Below, in pieces: positions 25,679 to 32,332 of a DNA stretch of 32,332 nucleotides. A program made the translations under genes and the position numbers. A model generated the notes under the pieces. That model did not search any database. It was not told the origin of the DNA and saw nothing but the letters and a program-made list of their open reading frames with translations. The stretch comes from Planctomycetota bacterium (lineage in GTDB: Bacteria; Planctomycetota; Phycisphaerae; Sedimentisphaerales; Anaerobacaceae): assembly GCA_022566315.1 (NCBI GenBank), contig JADFJC010000028.1:1-32332 (forward strand), read 5' to 3'. Every line of letters starts with the position of its first letter. Within the stretch, counting starts at the first letter, position 1.

Positions 25679-27469
25679 CTAACGTGCCAGCGCCTCGATT
25701 TCCTGCGGCCTCACTGGCCGATTATAGATGCGAACATCATCAATCAGGCCGGAGAAGAAGCTGCCTGCATCAAGCGTTTTGCCGGCACCAAAATATAGGC
25801 CACCATGCACAGCTACGAAATGGTCTTGCGGCTCGGTGTCTTCAGCCACGGCGACGCCGTCAACGTAGAGGGTTCGCTGGGAACCATTCCACACAAAGCC
25901 AACGCGGTGCCACTCGCCATCGGTAATGACTGTTTGTGACAGCAGTGCGGCGGCACCCCGGCTCTTAGCCTTCAGTTCCGTCATCAAGTTACCTTCGGAT
26001 GAATCCGCAAGGAGCCAGTTCGCACCGCCTAACTCTGTTTGTGAAATGACAACTTGACCCGGTGCGCCTCCTTTGACCCAGACAAATACGCTGAACGGGC
26101 CGTCCGCTGGATTCAACACAAACTCGGTACTAACATAATCATCTATCCCGTCGAATTCAAGTGCCCCATCTACCTTACCCGCCGTAGGCTGCCAGACAGG
26201 ATTACCATTGAGGGTCCCGTCAATGTCCCCGACGCTGTCTTGGGCTATGCTGCCTTCTGTCTCGTCAAGCTTCCAGTGTGCGATGAGTGTGGGATCATAT
26301 ACATCCTGTCCCCAGTAACTCATAAAAACTTCCAGGTCCTGGACATCCACTATACCGTCGCCAGAAGGTGGTGGGGCAATGTCAACGGATGGCTCATCCT
26401 GGCCCCAGTGTTCAATAAGTATAATCAGGTCTTCGATGTCGATCTTAAAGTCGCCGTTAAAGTCAACGATAGGAATAATTGACACTTGCCAGACAAACTC
26501 GAATTCGTTTTGTATGTCCCTCAGATGTTGGTCGAGATAGGGTGAATAGGTCTTGACTCGTACTTTCTGCTGACTCAGGTCAAATTCCACAAGTCTCAAG
26601 TATCCATTGCCGCCATTTGTCAACATCTGATAGTTCGCCAGCATCTGGTAAACTTTGTTTCTGTTATCGCCGATACCCACCAGCCTGCCCTTTCCGTCAT
26701 TCAGAATATGTCCGCTGAAGACAAAGGATATGTTTGGATGCAAACGCACAAATTTGTCCCACATTTCTTCCCCGTCATTGACGCCGCCTGGTGCGCCAGC
26801 TACGCCATAATTGTGAGGATTATAACTGTCACCAGGGCCGACCAGCGTATCGTCGTAATTCATATGACAGTGCGTTACCACTATTACATTACGGTTTGGA
26901 TAATCGGCAACGACCTGATTTGCCCAGTCCAGCACGGGGTCACGTGGTCCGAATTCAAGAGCGAGGATTAGCCAATCCATGCCACCAGCGTCGAAGAGGT
27001 GGTAACTGTTGTCTAATTTGCCAGGTTCATAGACTCCACCAAAGGTCGGTAGGTTTTGGAAACGCCTTACGGGAAAATAGGTGTTGAGCATCGTGTTTCG
27101 GTTATTGGCCGAACCACCGAGACCCATGTCATGATTTCCCAGTGCCAGGGCATAGGGAACAACCCCGTCGAGCAGGCTTAGGCTCGCGTCGGCATTTCCC
27201 CACTCGGTGGCATTATTATTATTAGTTATGTCTCCTTCGTGAAGCACAAACACGATGTTGTGCTGAGCTTTCTGATTTGCGATCCACTGGGTCTGACTGG
27301 TAAAAATCGCAGGGTAACTCTGGGAGTAATGCTGAGTATCGGGCAAAACAGCTATCGTAAAAGTTCCCGCTGTCGGGGGGTCTGCATCGGCAAAGGCCGA
27401 TTCTGAAGCCCAGGGGCTAAGAACAAACAAAACTACCATTGCCGGGACAAAAACGAATTTCTTTTTCAA
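25679..27469 (-). CDS. Secreted metallophosphoesterase with dockerin and LamG domains
   Basis: A 596-residue protein with a signal peptide (about 1-27) and a calcineurin-like phosphoesterase domain (about 36-270) whose metal ligands are in place: D44 in LPDTQH, G79-D80, G111-NHD, H200-CH202 and S252-GH254. A double dockerin-like repeat follows (about 335-395: DFNGDFKIDIEDL, GDGIVDVQDL), then a LamG domain (about 400-590). It hydrolyses a phosphate ester outside the cell, probably while held on a surface or polysaccharide. The end is closely similar to that of the gene at 24035, so the two tandem genes share a duplicated tail. The start is a TTG (27469), supported by the aligned ATG of the neighbour; it overlaps the stop of a short upstream frame (TTGA). 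Confidence 0.85.
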   Translation of the reverse strand: MKKKFVFVPAMVVLFVLSPWASESAFADADPPTAGTFTIAVLPDTQHYSQSYPAIFTSQTQWIANQKAQHNIVFVLHEGDITNNNNATEWGNADASLSLLDGVVPYALALGNHDMGLGGSANNRNTMLNTYFPVRRFQNLPTFGGVYEPGKLDNSYHLFDAGGMDWLILALEFGPRDPVLDWANQVVADYPNRNVIVVTHCHMNYDDTLVGPGDSYNPHNYGVAGAPGGVNDGEEMWDKFVRLHPNISFVFSGHILNDGKGRLVGIGDNRNKVYQMLANYQMLTNGGNGYLRLVEFDLSQQKVRVKTYSPYLDQHLRDIQNEFEFVWQVSIIPIVDFNGDFKIDIEDLIILIEHWGQDEPSVDIAPPPSGDGIVDVQDLEVFMSYWGQDVYDPTLIAHWKLDETEGSIAQDSVGDIDGTLNGNPVWQPTAGKVDGALEFDGIDDYVSTEFVLNPADGPFSVFVWVKGGAPGQVVISQTELGGANWLLADSSEGNLMTELKAKSRGAAALLSQTVITDGEWHRVGFVWNGSQRTLYVDGVAVAEDTEPQDHFVAVHGGLYFGAGKTLDAGSFFSGLIDDVRIYNRPVRPQEIEALAR

Positions 27470-27648
27470 CTTACTTCACTTTCAAAAATTGTTAATATTT
27501 TCACGCTGCCCCGCACCAATTGCACCAGAGCACTGGGTTGCCGGCCGCCACCAGGGAGGCAAGCATCCGCCGGGGACAATTGGTGCGGGGTGCGCACATT
27601 TACCCTATTAGACTTGTCTTTACGAAAATATAGCTGATTGAACGCCAT
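27466..27648 (-). CDS. Possible 60-residue leader peptide overlapping the phosphoesterase start
   Basis: An ATG at 27648 follows a strong GGAGGAG (9 bases). The frame (MAFNQLYFRKDKSNRV...) stays open for 60 codons and ends in TGA overlapping the TTG of the phosphoesterase, an arrangement that couples translation. The copy in front of the PD40 gene stops after four codons, and about half the frame here lies in the inserted hairpin element, so it may equally be accidental. No known family. Confidence 0.3.
   Translation of the reverse strand: MAFNQLYFRKDKSNRVNVRTPHQLSPADACLPGGGRQPSALVQLVRGSVKILTIFESEVS
27509..27590. mobile_element. 82-base inverted-repeat insert in a 5' leader
   Basis: CCCCGCACCAATTG (27509-27522) and CAATTGGTGCGGGG (27577-27590) are perfect 14-base inverted arms around a 54-base centre. 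The corresponding leader in front of the PD40 gene aligns on both sides ('tttcaaaaa' on one, 'gcgcac...tttacgaaaat' on the other) but lacks this segment, so it looks like a small insertion of MITE or REP type. No target duplication was identified. Confidence 0.45.
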
Positions 27649-27674
27649 TTGAACTATCTCCTCCAAAAAGCTTA
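27617..27674 (-). repeat. Conserved 5' leader block, copy B
   Basis: The 58-base partner of 25608-25665 (52 identical positions) contains the GGAGGAG and the ATG of the putative leader peptide. It lies in front of the metallophosphoesterase gene. Both copies precede secreted dockerin-LamG genes, so the leader was duplicated with them or is a shared control element. Confidence 0.6.
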
Positions 27675-27715
27675 CGATAAACGAATACTACAACATAACA
27701 TATCCTCAGTCATTT

Positions 27716-28909
27716 TCAAGAGGAAAACCGAAAAATCAAATGGAATATCCGGGCTAAGAAAGCAAAATGTGGATTTACTGAGACATCAAGCCGAGACAGG
27801 TATTGCTTTGCGAAACGTTGTGCAGCCGAGTAGAGCAATGTTCGGCTGTTTTCGAGCGCGTAATCGAGTGACATATTATCTTCTCTGCATGATATAGCAG
27901 CGGCGATTCCTATTTTTTGATACTCCTGCTGCGGTATATTAACCTGACCTGCGAGCACAGCCAGGCGGGTGTGTGATTGTGAGGCCATCTTTAAGATTCC
28001 GGATACGACTTTTCCATAAAGCGATTGCCGGTCGAAGGAGCCTTCGCCGGTAATGACCCAGTCGGCGGATTCAAGCTCAGCGCGGAGGTTACTATGGGCC
28101 ATTACCGTTTCTATGCCGGATACGACAATGGCATTCATAAAGGCTATGGCGCCGGCAGTCAATCCGCCGGCTGCACCTGCGCCGGGGACATCGATATCAC
28201 GCTGGAGTTGTTTATCGACGAGGTCGGCCAGATGCGCAAGACCCTTTTCAAGTTGCTCTACCATTTGGGGTGTTGCGCCTTTTTGGGGGCCATAGACTTT
28301 AGCTGCGCCATGCTCGCCGCAGAGCGGATTGTCAACGTCACAGAGGACTTCTACCGGAACAAGGCTGAGGTTTTCAGGTCTGACTATTTTTGTGATTTTC
28401 TCAAGGCCCGCACCCCCAAGGGGGACAGGATTGTCCTGGTTGTCGAGGAACTTCCAGCCTAAAGCCATAGCCGCGCCGAGGCCGCCATCTACAGTTGCGC
28501 TGCCGCCCACGGCCAAAAGAATTTTGCGTGCACCGTATTCCAGTGCAGCTTTTATCAGTTGGCCTGTCCCGTAGGTGGTCGTGTTGAGCGGGTTCATCTG
28601 CTCGACCGAAAGCAGTTCGAGTCCGCTGGCCGAGGCCATCTCGACAAGAGCAGTTCTGTCATCGTCGAACCAGGCAAAGCCCGCTTCGACCTGCATTTGC
28701 GGCAGGGGACCCATTACCGTTTGCCGAACCCATCGGCCGTTAGCCGCCTGAATCATTGCCCTTGCGGTGCCCTCACCACCGTCGGCCATTGGTTTTATGA
28801 CAAGCTGAGCATCGGGTGCGGATTCGCAAATGGCTTTCGCGATGATTTCACAGGCCTCGTAAGCTGTGAGAGTCCCTTTGAACGAGTCGGTTGCAATGAT
28901 GACTTTCAT
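27716..28909 (-). CDS. Glycerate 2-kinase (GlxK/GarK family)
   Basis: About 397 residues from MKVIIATDSFKGTLTAYEAC, the family's invariant start. 'IKPMADGGEGTA' and 'AVGGSATVDGGLGAAMALG' are the glycine-rich substrate and ATP loops, and 'GAGAAGGLTAGAIAF' and 'ITGEGSFDRQSLYGK' follow in the second half. It phosphorylates D-glycerate, probably to 2-phosphoglycerate, feeding glycolysis. About 20 additional residues at the C-terminus (VNPHFAFLARIFHLIFRFSS) exceed the usual length. The frame also opens seven codons earlier (28930), but the family start is Met at 28909. It directly follows a truncated GntP permease, whose frame overlaps its beginning. Confidence 0.92.
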   Translation of the reverse strand: MKVIIATDSFKGTLTAYEACEIIAKAICESAPDAQLVIKPMADGGEGTARAMIQAANGRWVRQTVMGPLPQMQVEAGFAWFDDDRTALVEMASASGLELLSVEQMNPLNTTTYGTGQLIKAALEYGARKILLAVGGSATVDGGLGAAMALGWKFLDNQDNPVPLGGAGLEKITKIVRPENLSLVPVEVLCDVDNPLCGEHGAAKVYGPQKGATPQMVEQLEKGLAHLADLVDKQLQRDIDVPGAGAAGGLTAGAIAFMNAIVVSGIETVMAHSNLRAELESADWVITGEGSFDRQSLYGKVVSGILKMASQSHTRLAVLAGQVNIPQQEYQKIGIAAAISCREDNMSLDYALENSRTLLYSAAQRFAKQYLSRLDVSVNPHFAFLARIFHLIFRFSS

Positions 28910-29030
28910 AAAACTTGATTCCATATCCAAAAGCGGCGATTAGCAGTGCAAGAAACGGGTGCAGGTTCAGTTTAGTTGTTGCAATAATGATGAAAACGAC
29001 AGCCAGCAGAAGAAGGATTAACAGCCACAT
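28848..29030 (-). pseudogene. GntP-family permease truncated after the first helix
   Basis: The first 37 or so codons (MWLLILLLLAVVFIII... LHPFLALLIAAFGYG) are a typical N-terminus of GntP-type gluconate/glycerate permeases, with AAGGA 8 bases before the ATG. Homology ends near 28918 and the frame then runs into the glycerate kinase gene in another frame and stops at 28848. More than 400 codons of the permease are missing, most simply by an internal deletion that joined its 5' end to the kinase. Confidence 0.7.
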
Positions 29031-29340
29031 AGAGTTCGTCCTTTCGTCATATAGAGTCTTTTTGTAAACAGCGGACTAAAATTGGGGCGGTCAGTAACGT
29101 AAAATCCCAAAAGCTAAACGGTATTTTCACCGCTTAGTGCCGGGTGTCAATCTTTTTCTCATTAAACCTTGAGTCGTCCGGGGGTGCCGATAGCAACTAC
29201 GGCTATCGGAAAGGCAGGGGGCGAAAAACGCGGCTATATTGGCTGAGCAACTTTTGGCGTTGGTGGATAGTAACCTTCGCGAAAAATTAGCTGAGTTTAA
29301 AAAGCACAGGAAAAAAAGGTGATAGAAAAGGACTCGGCTT

Positions 29341-29670
29341 TGTTTGGGTTTGTTTTGTTCGAGCCTGAAGGCGGTTTTATTCTCATAATCCTCTATAACA
29401 TATAAGTTTACGTTCATTTTGGGCTTTTCGGAAATTGGGTTTGAATTGGGTTTGTTTTTTCGGACTGCGAAATCATCTTTTTTTCTGTAAACCTTTGTTA
29501 TAAATGAGTTTATATTCATTTTGGCTTTTTGGAGATTGGGTTTGATTGGGTTTGAATTGGGTTTGTTTTCACCAAGTGTCCAATTGGATTTATTTTCATA
29601 ATCCTTTGTTGAAAAGATACTTACGTTCATTTGACTTTTTCGGAAATTGGGTTTGTTTTGCATAAAAGTA
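29341..29670. repeat. Three imperfect tandem units of about 90-110 bases (NKPN repeat)
   Basis: Three units, each opening with one to three 'gggtttgaatt' or 'gggtttgttttgttc' copies and ending 'acgttcatttt..gctttttcggaaatt', are followed by the start of a fourth. On the minus strand all three read as 'ENKPNSNPI...KAKMNVN..ITKDYENK'-type peptides, a spurious hypothetical protein seen in relatives. The variable inner parts have drifted. I take it for a dispersed genome-wide repeat family. Confidence 0.7.
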
Positions 29671-29713
29671 GTTGATTTGTAGAGGGTTCTCGACAGATGT
29701 AGAGGAGAATAAA

Positions 29714-29834
29714 GTGAACTAAAGTGCCTAAAGTGACTAAAGTGAGCTAAAGTAAAATAAAGTGAGCTAAATCCGCCGCGGCGGATAAAGTTGGATTCTC
29801 CCCCTAAGGGGTCTCCGCAGAGCTCCGAGATGCT
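29714..29834. repeat. Composite repeat copy 1: TAAAGTG array plus palindrome and 44-base block
   Basis: A run of degenerate 9-10-base units of the form 'taaagtgagc/taaagtgcc' is followed by the perfect palindrome TCCGCCGCGGCGGA (29773-29786) and a 44-base block (29791-29834) that contains CCCCCTAAGGGG. The block recurs at 30177-30220 with one substitution. The same TAAAGTG units appear at 20644-20813. Confidence 0.7.
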
Positions 29835-30128
29835 CATGATTGGTAATTCCCCCTGATTTACTATTTAGTATTTGGCTGCTTTTTGCCGGAGGCGAAAAAA
29901 ACATCGCCTCTATAATTAGAGCTACCTGCGCTTTTGATACGAAAAAAGTCCTCGATTTTCGATTTGAGATTCTCGTAACTCGATGTTAGTAAGGCAGTTA
30001 AAAAATTTTCAAAAATTCTGATTTTTGCTCGAAGGTATCAACGCTTTTGGTTGATTTCTCGCTGAATTCTTGCCTATCTTAACGGATATTAAGACACGAG
30101 ACTCAAGACCAAAGACGAATGGTGAGGA

Positions 30129-30220
30129 GTGAGCTAAATCCGCCGTGGCGGATAAAGTGCCTAAAGTGAGCTAAAGTTGGATTCTTCCCCTAAGGGGTCT
30201 CCGCAGAGCTCCGAGATGCT
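30129..30220. repeat. Composite repeat copy 2
   Basis: The palindrome (now TCCGCCGTGGCGGA, 30140-30153), 'taaagtgcctaaagtgagctaaag' units (order rearranged) and the 44-base block (30177-30220) repeat those at 29763-29834. Downstream, 30241-30278 is a common 'cattcgac...gtcgaaggg' dyad element. Confidence 0.7.
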
Positions 30221-30572
30221 GGATTCTTGCCTGTACTGAGCCCATTCGACTACTCTCAGGGTAAACTCCGTCGAAGGGAGATACGAGATACGAATTATTA
30301 TTTTTTCTTGAAAATTCCGCTTCAATTGTGTAAATTTCTGATTACTGAGAGAGGACATCTTTGATTAGCGGTTCATGTTTTGGGCGTTTGTTGGGCCCGC
30401 CGTAGGCGGATCTGTGACTTCGACTATTAGCGGGCTAATATTTTGACAATCAGGTGTGGCGTTGATTTAATAGGTGACTGTCCATAGTTTCCCTAGTTTT
30501 AGTTTCAGTTTCTACAAGCAGCTTACGTTGTTTTCATCGCATTTAAGCCCCCGCGGCGTTTGAGCGGGGTTC

Positions 30573-31409
30573 TCAGTAGTCTTTGAATCTCCTCATCCAT
30601 TTGGGCCAGTCCTCGGGTTGAACCCCGCCGGCCCGGGTCCAGGGGCCGGCCGTATTAAAGTGCCTGCTCCACTTCAACGTCCACAACTCTTTCAGACCGA
30701 CTCTACGGATCGAGTAATCCACAAAGAGACCGTTCACATGACCGTTGTGACGATCAATACAACAGTAAATACTACTATCAAAGATCTGCCTTGGGGAGTA
30801 GGTAACCTCCCCGTCATCGAGCGGAGGATGGGTTTCTTCCCGCTCCTCCCACAGTCCTGCTACAGTCGACCGACTATCCAGGATCATCGGAACAGTAGAC
30901 GGCCGCTTGACATGCGAAGGTTTGCCCCAATGATCTATCCAACCGCCTCTTATAAGAGGAGACGGAAAGAATGCGGTAGTATACCCGTAACTTCCGGTCA
31001 TTTCTGGACGTTCGGGATCCCCATATGGTGAAGCCCGCCAGGCATGGTGCTTCCCACCAGGCAATTTAGCACCTTCCGGTGTCTGCACCACTCGTTTGGC
31101 AACAGGGCACAACATAATGTTTTGGTTTTTTTGGCTGATGTTTAGGTACGTGTAGGGAAACAGTTGCTCCCACACCCCCAAGTACACCCCCAAGTATGTA
31201 TGATCCCTCCCCAGCGGGAATCGTCCCTCATTATCCGCCAGATACATGTCCATGGCTATACCCAGTTGCTTTAGATTCGCCTGACATCGCACTGCCTGCG
31301 CCTGCTTGCGCACCCGTCCCAGGATAGGCAGCAGGATCCCCATGAGCAGGGCAATGATGGAAATCACCACCAGCAGCTCTATTAACGTGAAACCTTGTCG
31401 CTTGCGCAT
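30573..31409 (-). CDS. Type II pseudopilin, prepilin N-terminus, H-X9-D C-terminal signature
   Basis: A 278-residue protein with a short charged leader MRKRQG, cleaved before [18 protein letters not shown], a classic type IV prepilin site, followed by the helical stem ('[38 protein letters not shown]'). The C-terminal '[20 protein letters not shown]' is the planctomycete H-X9-DG motif with Tyr in place of the last Gly, and '[18 protein letters not shown]' is the usual end. These proteins occur in large families in planctomycetes, probably minor pseudopilins of type II secretion; the exact role of this one is unknown. Confidence 0.85.
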   Translation of the reverse strand: MRKRQGFTLIELLVVISIIALLMGILLPILGRVRKQAQAVRCQANLKQLGIAMDMYLADNEGRFPLGRDHTYLGVYLGVWEQLFPYTYLNISQKNQNIMLCPVAKRVVQTPEGAKLPGGKHHAWRASPYGDPERPEMTGSYGYTTAFFPSPLIRGGWIDHWGKPSHVKRPSTVPMILDSRSTVAGLWEEREETHPPLDDGEVTYSPRQIFDSSIYCCIDRHNGHVNGLFVDYSIRRVGLKELWTLKWSRHFNTAGPWTRAGGVQPEDWPKWMRRFKDY

Positions 31410-31591
31410 CGCGCTTCCCCTTCTTTATCGGGAAATCGGGGCACACCATATCTATTTCTCTTTTTCGCCGCCTTGACTGCGTCGTCTGTAGCTATCCACG
31501 AACCACATATTATCAAACATGAATCAGTTTGTCACGTATTTTTCGGGAAAAAGGGCAGCAAGAGCATAAGGCATAAGCCGCAAAGCGGAAA

Positions 31592-31933
31592 TCAGTCGAA
31601 CCACTCGTCTTCGGGGTCGAAGGCAGGGATGGAGACGTTGACAATTCGCATTTTTCCCACGGCCCGATGGCGGCAGCCGGGCTTGATGAAAATGGCGGTA
31701 TAGGGCTTTACCGGAACTGTCTGGCCGTCGAGCTCCATTTGGCCTTCGCCTTCGAGGACAAAGTATATCTCGGTCAGCTTTTTGTGATAGTGTACGCGAG
31801 CATCTTGCTGTATATCAACCACGTGCATCGTTGCCGTGGGGTTGTCCGGGCTGACGAAGGCCCGCCGTGAAAAGCCGCATGGACACTTTACAGCGTCAAT
31901 ATCGTCAAAGTTCGCAATCATATAGTTTGCCAT
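31592..31933 (-). CDS. Small cupin-domain protein
   Basis: About 113 residues from MANYMIANFDD (GGGAG 6 bases before ATG at 31933; an earlier in-frame ATG at 31966 is less likely). One cupin barrel: 'RVHYHKKLTEIYFVLEGEG' (motif 1 with two His and a Glu) and 'AIFIKPGCRHRAVG' (motif 2). It probably binds a metal and a small sugar or acid; possible isomerase or sensor. The partner is unknown. The cysteines in DAVKCPCGFS (about residue 17) are an unusual feature. Confidence 0.75.
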   Translation of the reverse strand: MANYMIANFDDIDAVKCPCGFSRRAFVSPDNPTATMHVVDIQQDARVHYHKKLTEIYFVLEGEGQMELDGQTVPVKPYTAIFIKPGCRHRAVGKMRIVNVSIPAFDPEDEWFD

Positions 31934-32048
31934 AATTTGCTCCCAAAATTCAAAAAGATTCTTCACTTCGCCGTTCGACTACGCACCTTGGGCACAAGCT
32001 CAGGGCAGGCTTACCGGCGATGGCACCTGTGGCACAAACTAAACGACA

Positions 32049-32158
32049 CCCCCGATTCAAGAATCGGGGGCTAAATATCCGGTACTATATCGTATATTGT
32101 CGTCGCCGTTCCGGCGACGGCTAAACAATATAGAGAAATTGGTGCGATTTATCGCACC
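32049..32158. promoter_or_regulatory. Three consecutive hairpins 5' of the phosphofructokinase-like gene
   Basis: Hairpin 1 (32049-32070): CCCCCGATTC-AA-GAATCGGGGG. Hairpin 2 (about 32094-32132): GTCGCCG-TTC-CGGCGAC inside ATATTGT...ACAATAT. Hairpin 3 (32141-32158): GGTGCGA-TTTA-TCGCACC. They lie between the diverging cupin and phosphofructokinase-like genes and could form an RNA leader of the latter or be a REP-type cluster. No known riboswitch class was recognised. Confidence 0.5.
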
Positions 32159-32259
32159 ATACCTAAAAATTATTGAAATCATAACCGGCGTCGTGTATAT
32201 TCTGCCAAATACGGGTGATTTAAGCAAGACTTCAGAAAAACAGTAATGGAGTAGTTACA

Positions 32260-32332
32260 ATGAACTCGAAAGCTAATGCTATTGTGGCACAGTCCGGCGG
32301 GCCTACGGCGGTAATCAACTCGAGTGCCTGCG
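32260..32332 (+). CDS. Phosphofructokinase-family gene, N-terminal part (cut by the window)
   Basis: From ATG at 32260 (GGAG 7-8 bases upstream) the 24 codons read MNSKANAIVAQSGGPTAVIN, the glycine-rich phosphate loop of phosphofructokinases; this spelling is closest to PPi-dependent or planctomycete PFKs. The rest lies beyond the window, so donor specificity (ATP or PPi) cannot be judged. Confidence 0.8.
   Translation, partial: MNSKANAIVAQSGGPTAVINSSAC

Larger units (their letters stand above)
29031..30572. other. 1.5-kb gene-free repeat field
   Basis: No supported gene. Open frames such as 29127-29837 are only translations of tandem repeats. It contains the 29340-29670 tandem units, two copies of a composite repeat (29763-29834, 30129-30220), the TAAAGTG array, and a 'cttcgactac.ctcaggg' element. 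The segments 29841-30120 and 30290-30570 are AT-rich with nothing recognisable. Confidence 0.65.

Noticed and set aside
29127..29837. 236-codon minus-strand open frame
   Set aside because: It is the translation of tandem repeats and of repeat fragments at both ends, not a protein with any domain.
29341..30220. CRISPR array
   Set aside because: Units are irregular and diverge internally; no constant short direct repeats with unique spacers and no cas genes.

Overview
The window looks like a chromosomal segment of an anaerobic or facultative planctomycete, most likely of the Phycisphaerae/Sedimentisphaerales type. This is inferred from secreted proteins that combine dockerin and LamG modules, a pseudopilin with the planctomycete C-terminal H-X9-D signature, a corrinoid protein and a uroporphyrinogen-decarboxylase-like methyltransferase, and many degenerate intergenic repeats. 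Assignment rests on gene content alone; there is no rRNA. Nearly all genes are on the minus strand. The exceptions are the corrinoid protein and a phosphofructokinase-like gene cut by the right edge.

Region by region. 263-2719: an MFS transporter and a zinc-site URO-D-like methyltransferase, probably an operon. 3083-3751: an orphan C-terminal piece of a large glycoside hydrolase. 3930-16670: a very compact minus-strand gene run, read from right to left: ECF sigma factor, zinc-finger anti-sigma factor, RND permease, membrane-fusion adaptor, outer-membrane factor, cysteine-repeat lipoprotein, membrane polyferredoxin (NosR/NapH-like), two CuA/cupredoxin proteins and a membrane-anchored 12-haem cytochrome c. 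Genes overlap or lie within tens of bases of each other, so they are probably one regulon. 17023-17096: tRNA-Pro(TGG). 17312-19226: mreB-mreC. 19786-20454: a PGRP-amidase-like protein. 20805-22931: a fused ETF beta-alpha protein. 23173-23799: the corrinoid protein.

24035-27666 holds two tandem paralogous secreted dockerin-LamG proteins, one with a PD40 repeat head (broken by a 1-base insertion) and one with a metallophosphoesterase head; they also share a conserved 5' leader. 27716-29030 holds glycerate kinase and a GntP permease cut down to its first helix. 29030-30570 is a gene-free repeat field. It is followed by a pseudopilin, a cupin, three consecutive hairpins and the start of a phosphofructokinase-like gene.

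The most interesting candidate system is the 3930-16670 cluster. It combines a sigma/anti-sigma switch, a tripartite efflux pump, a lipoprotein with four identical-spacing four-cysteine modules, and an apparent electron-transfer chain (FeS membrane protein, CuA proteins, dodecahaem cytochrome) without any cytochrome oxidase subunit I, nitrous oxide reductase or other recognised terminal catalytic subunit in the cluster. A metal-responsive (perhaps copper) extracytoplasmic redox module is my inference, not something the sequence proves.
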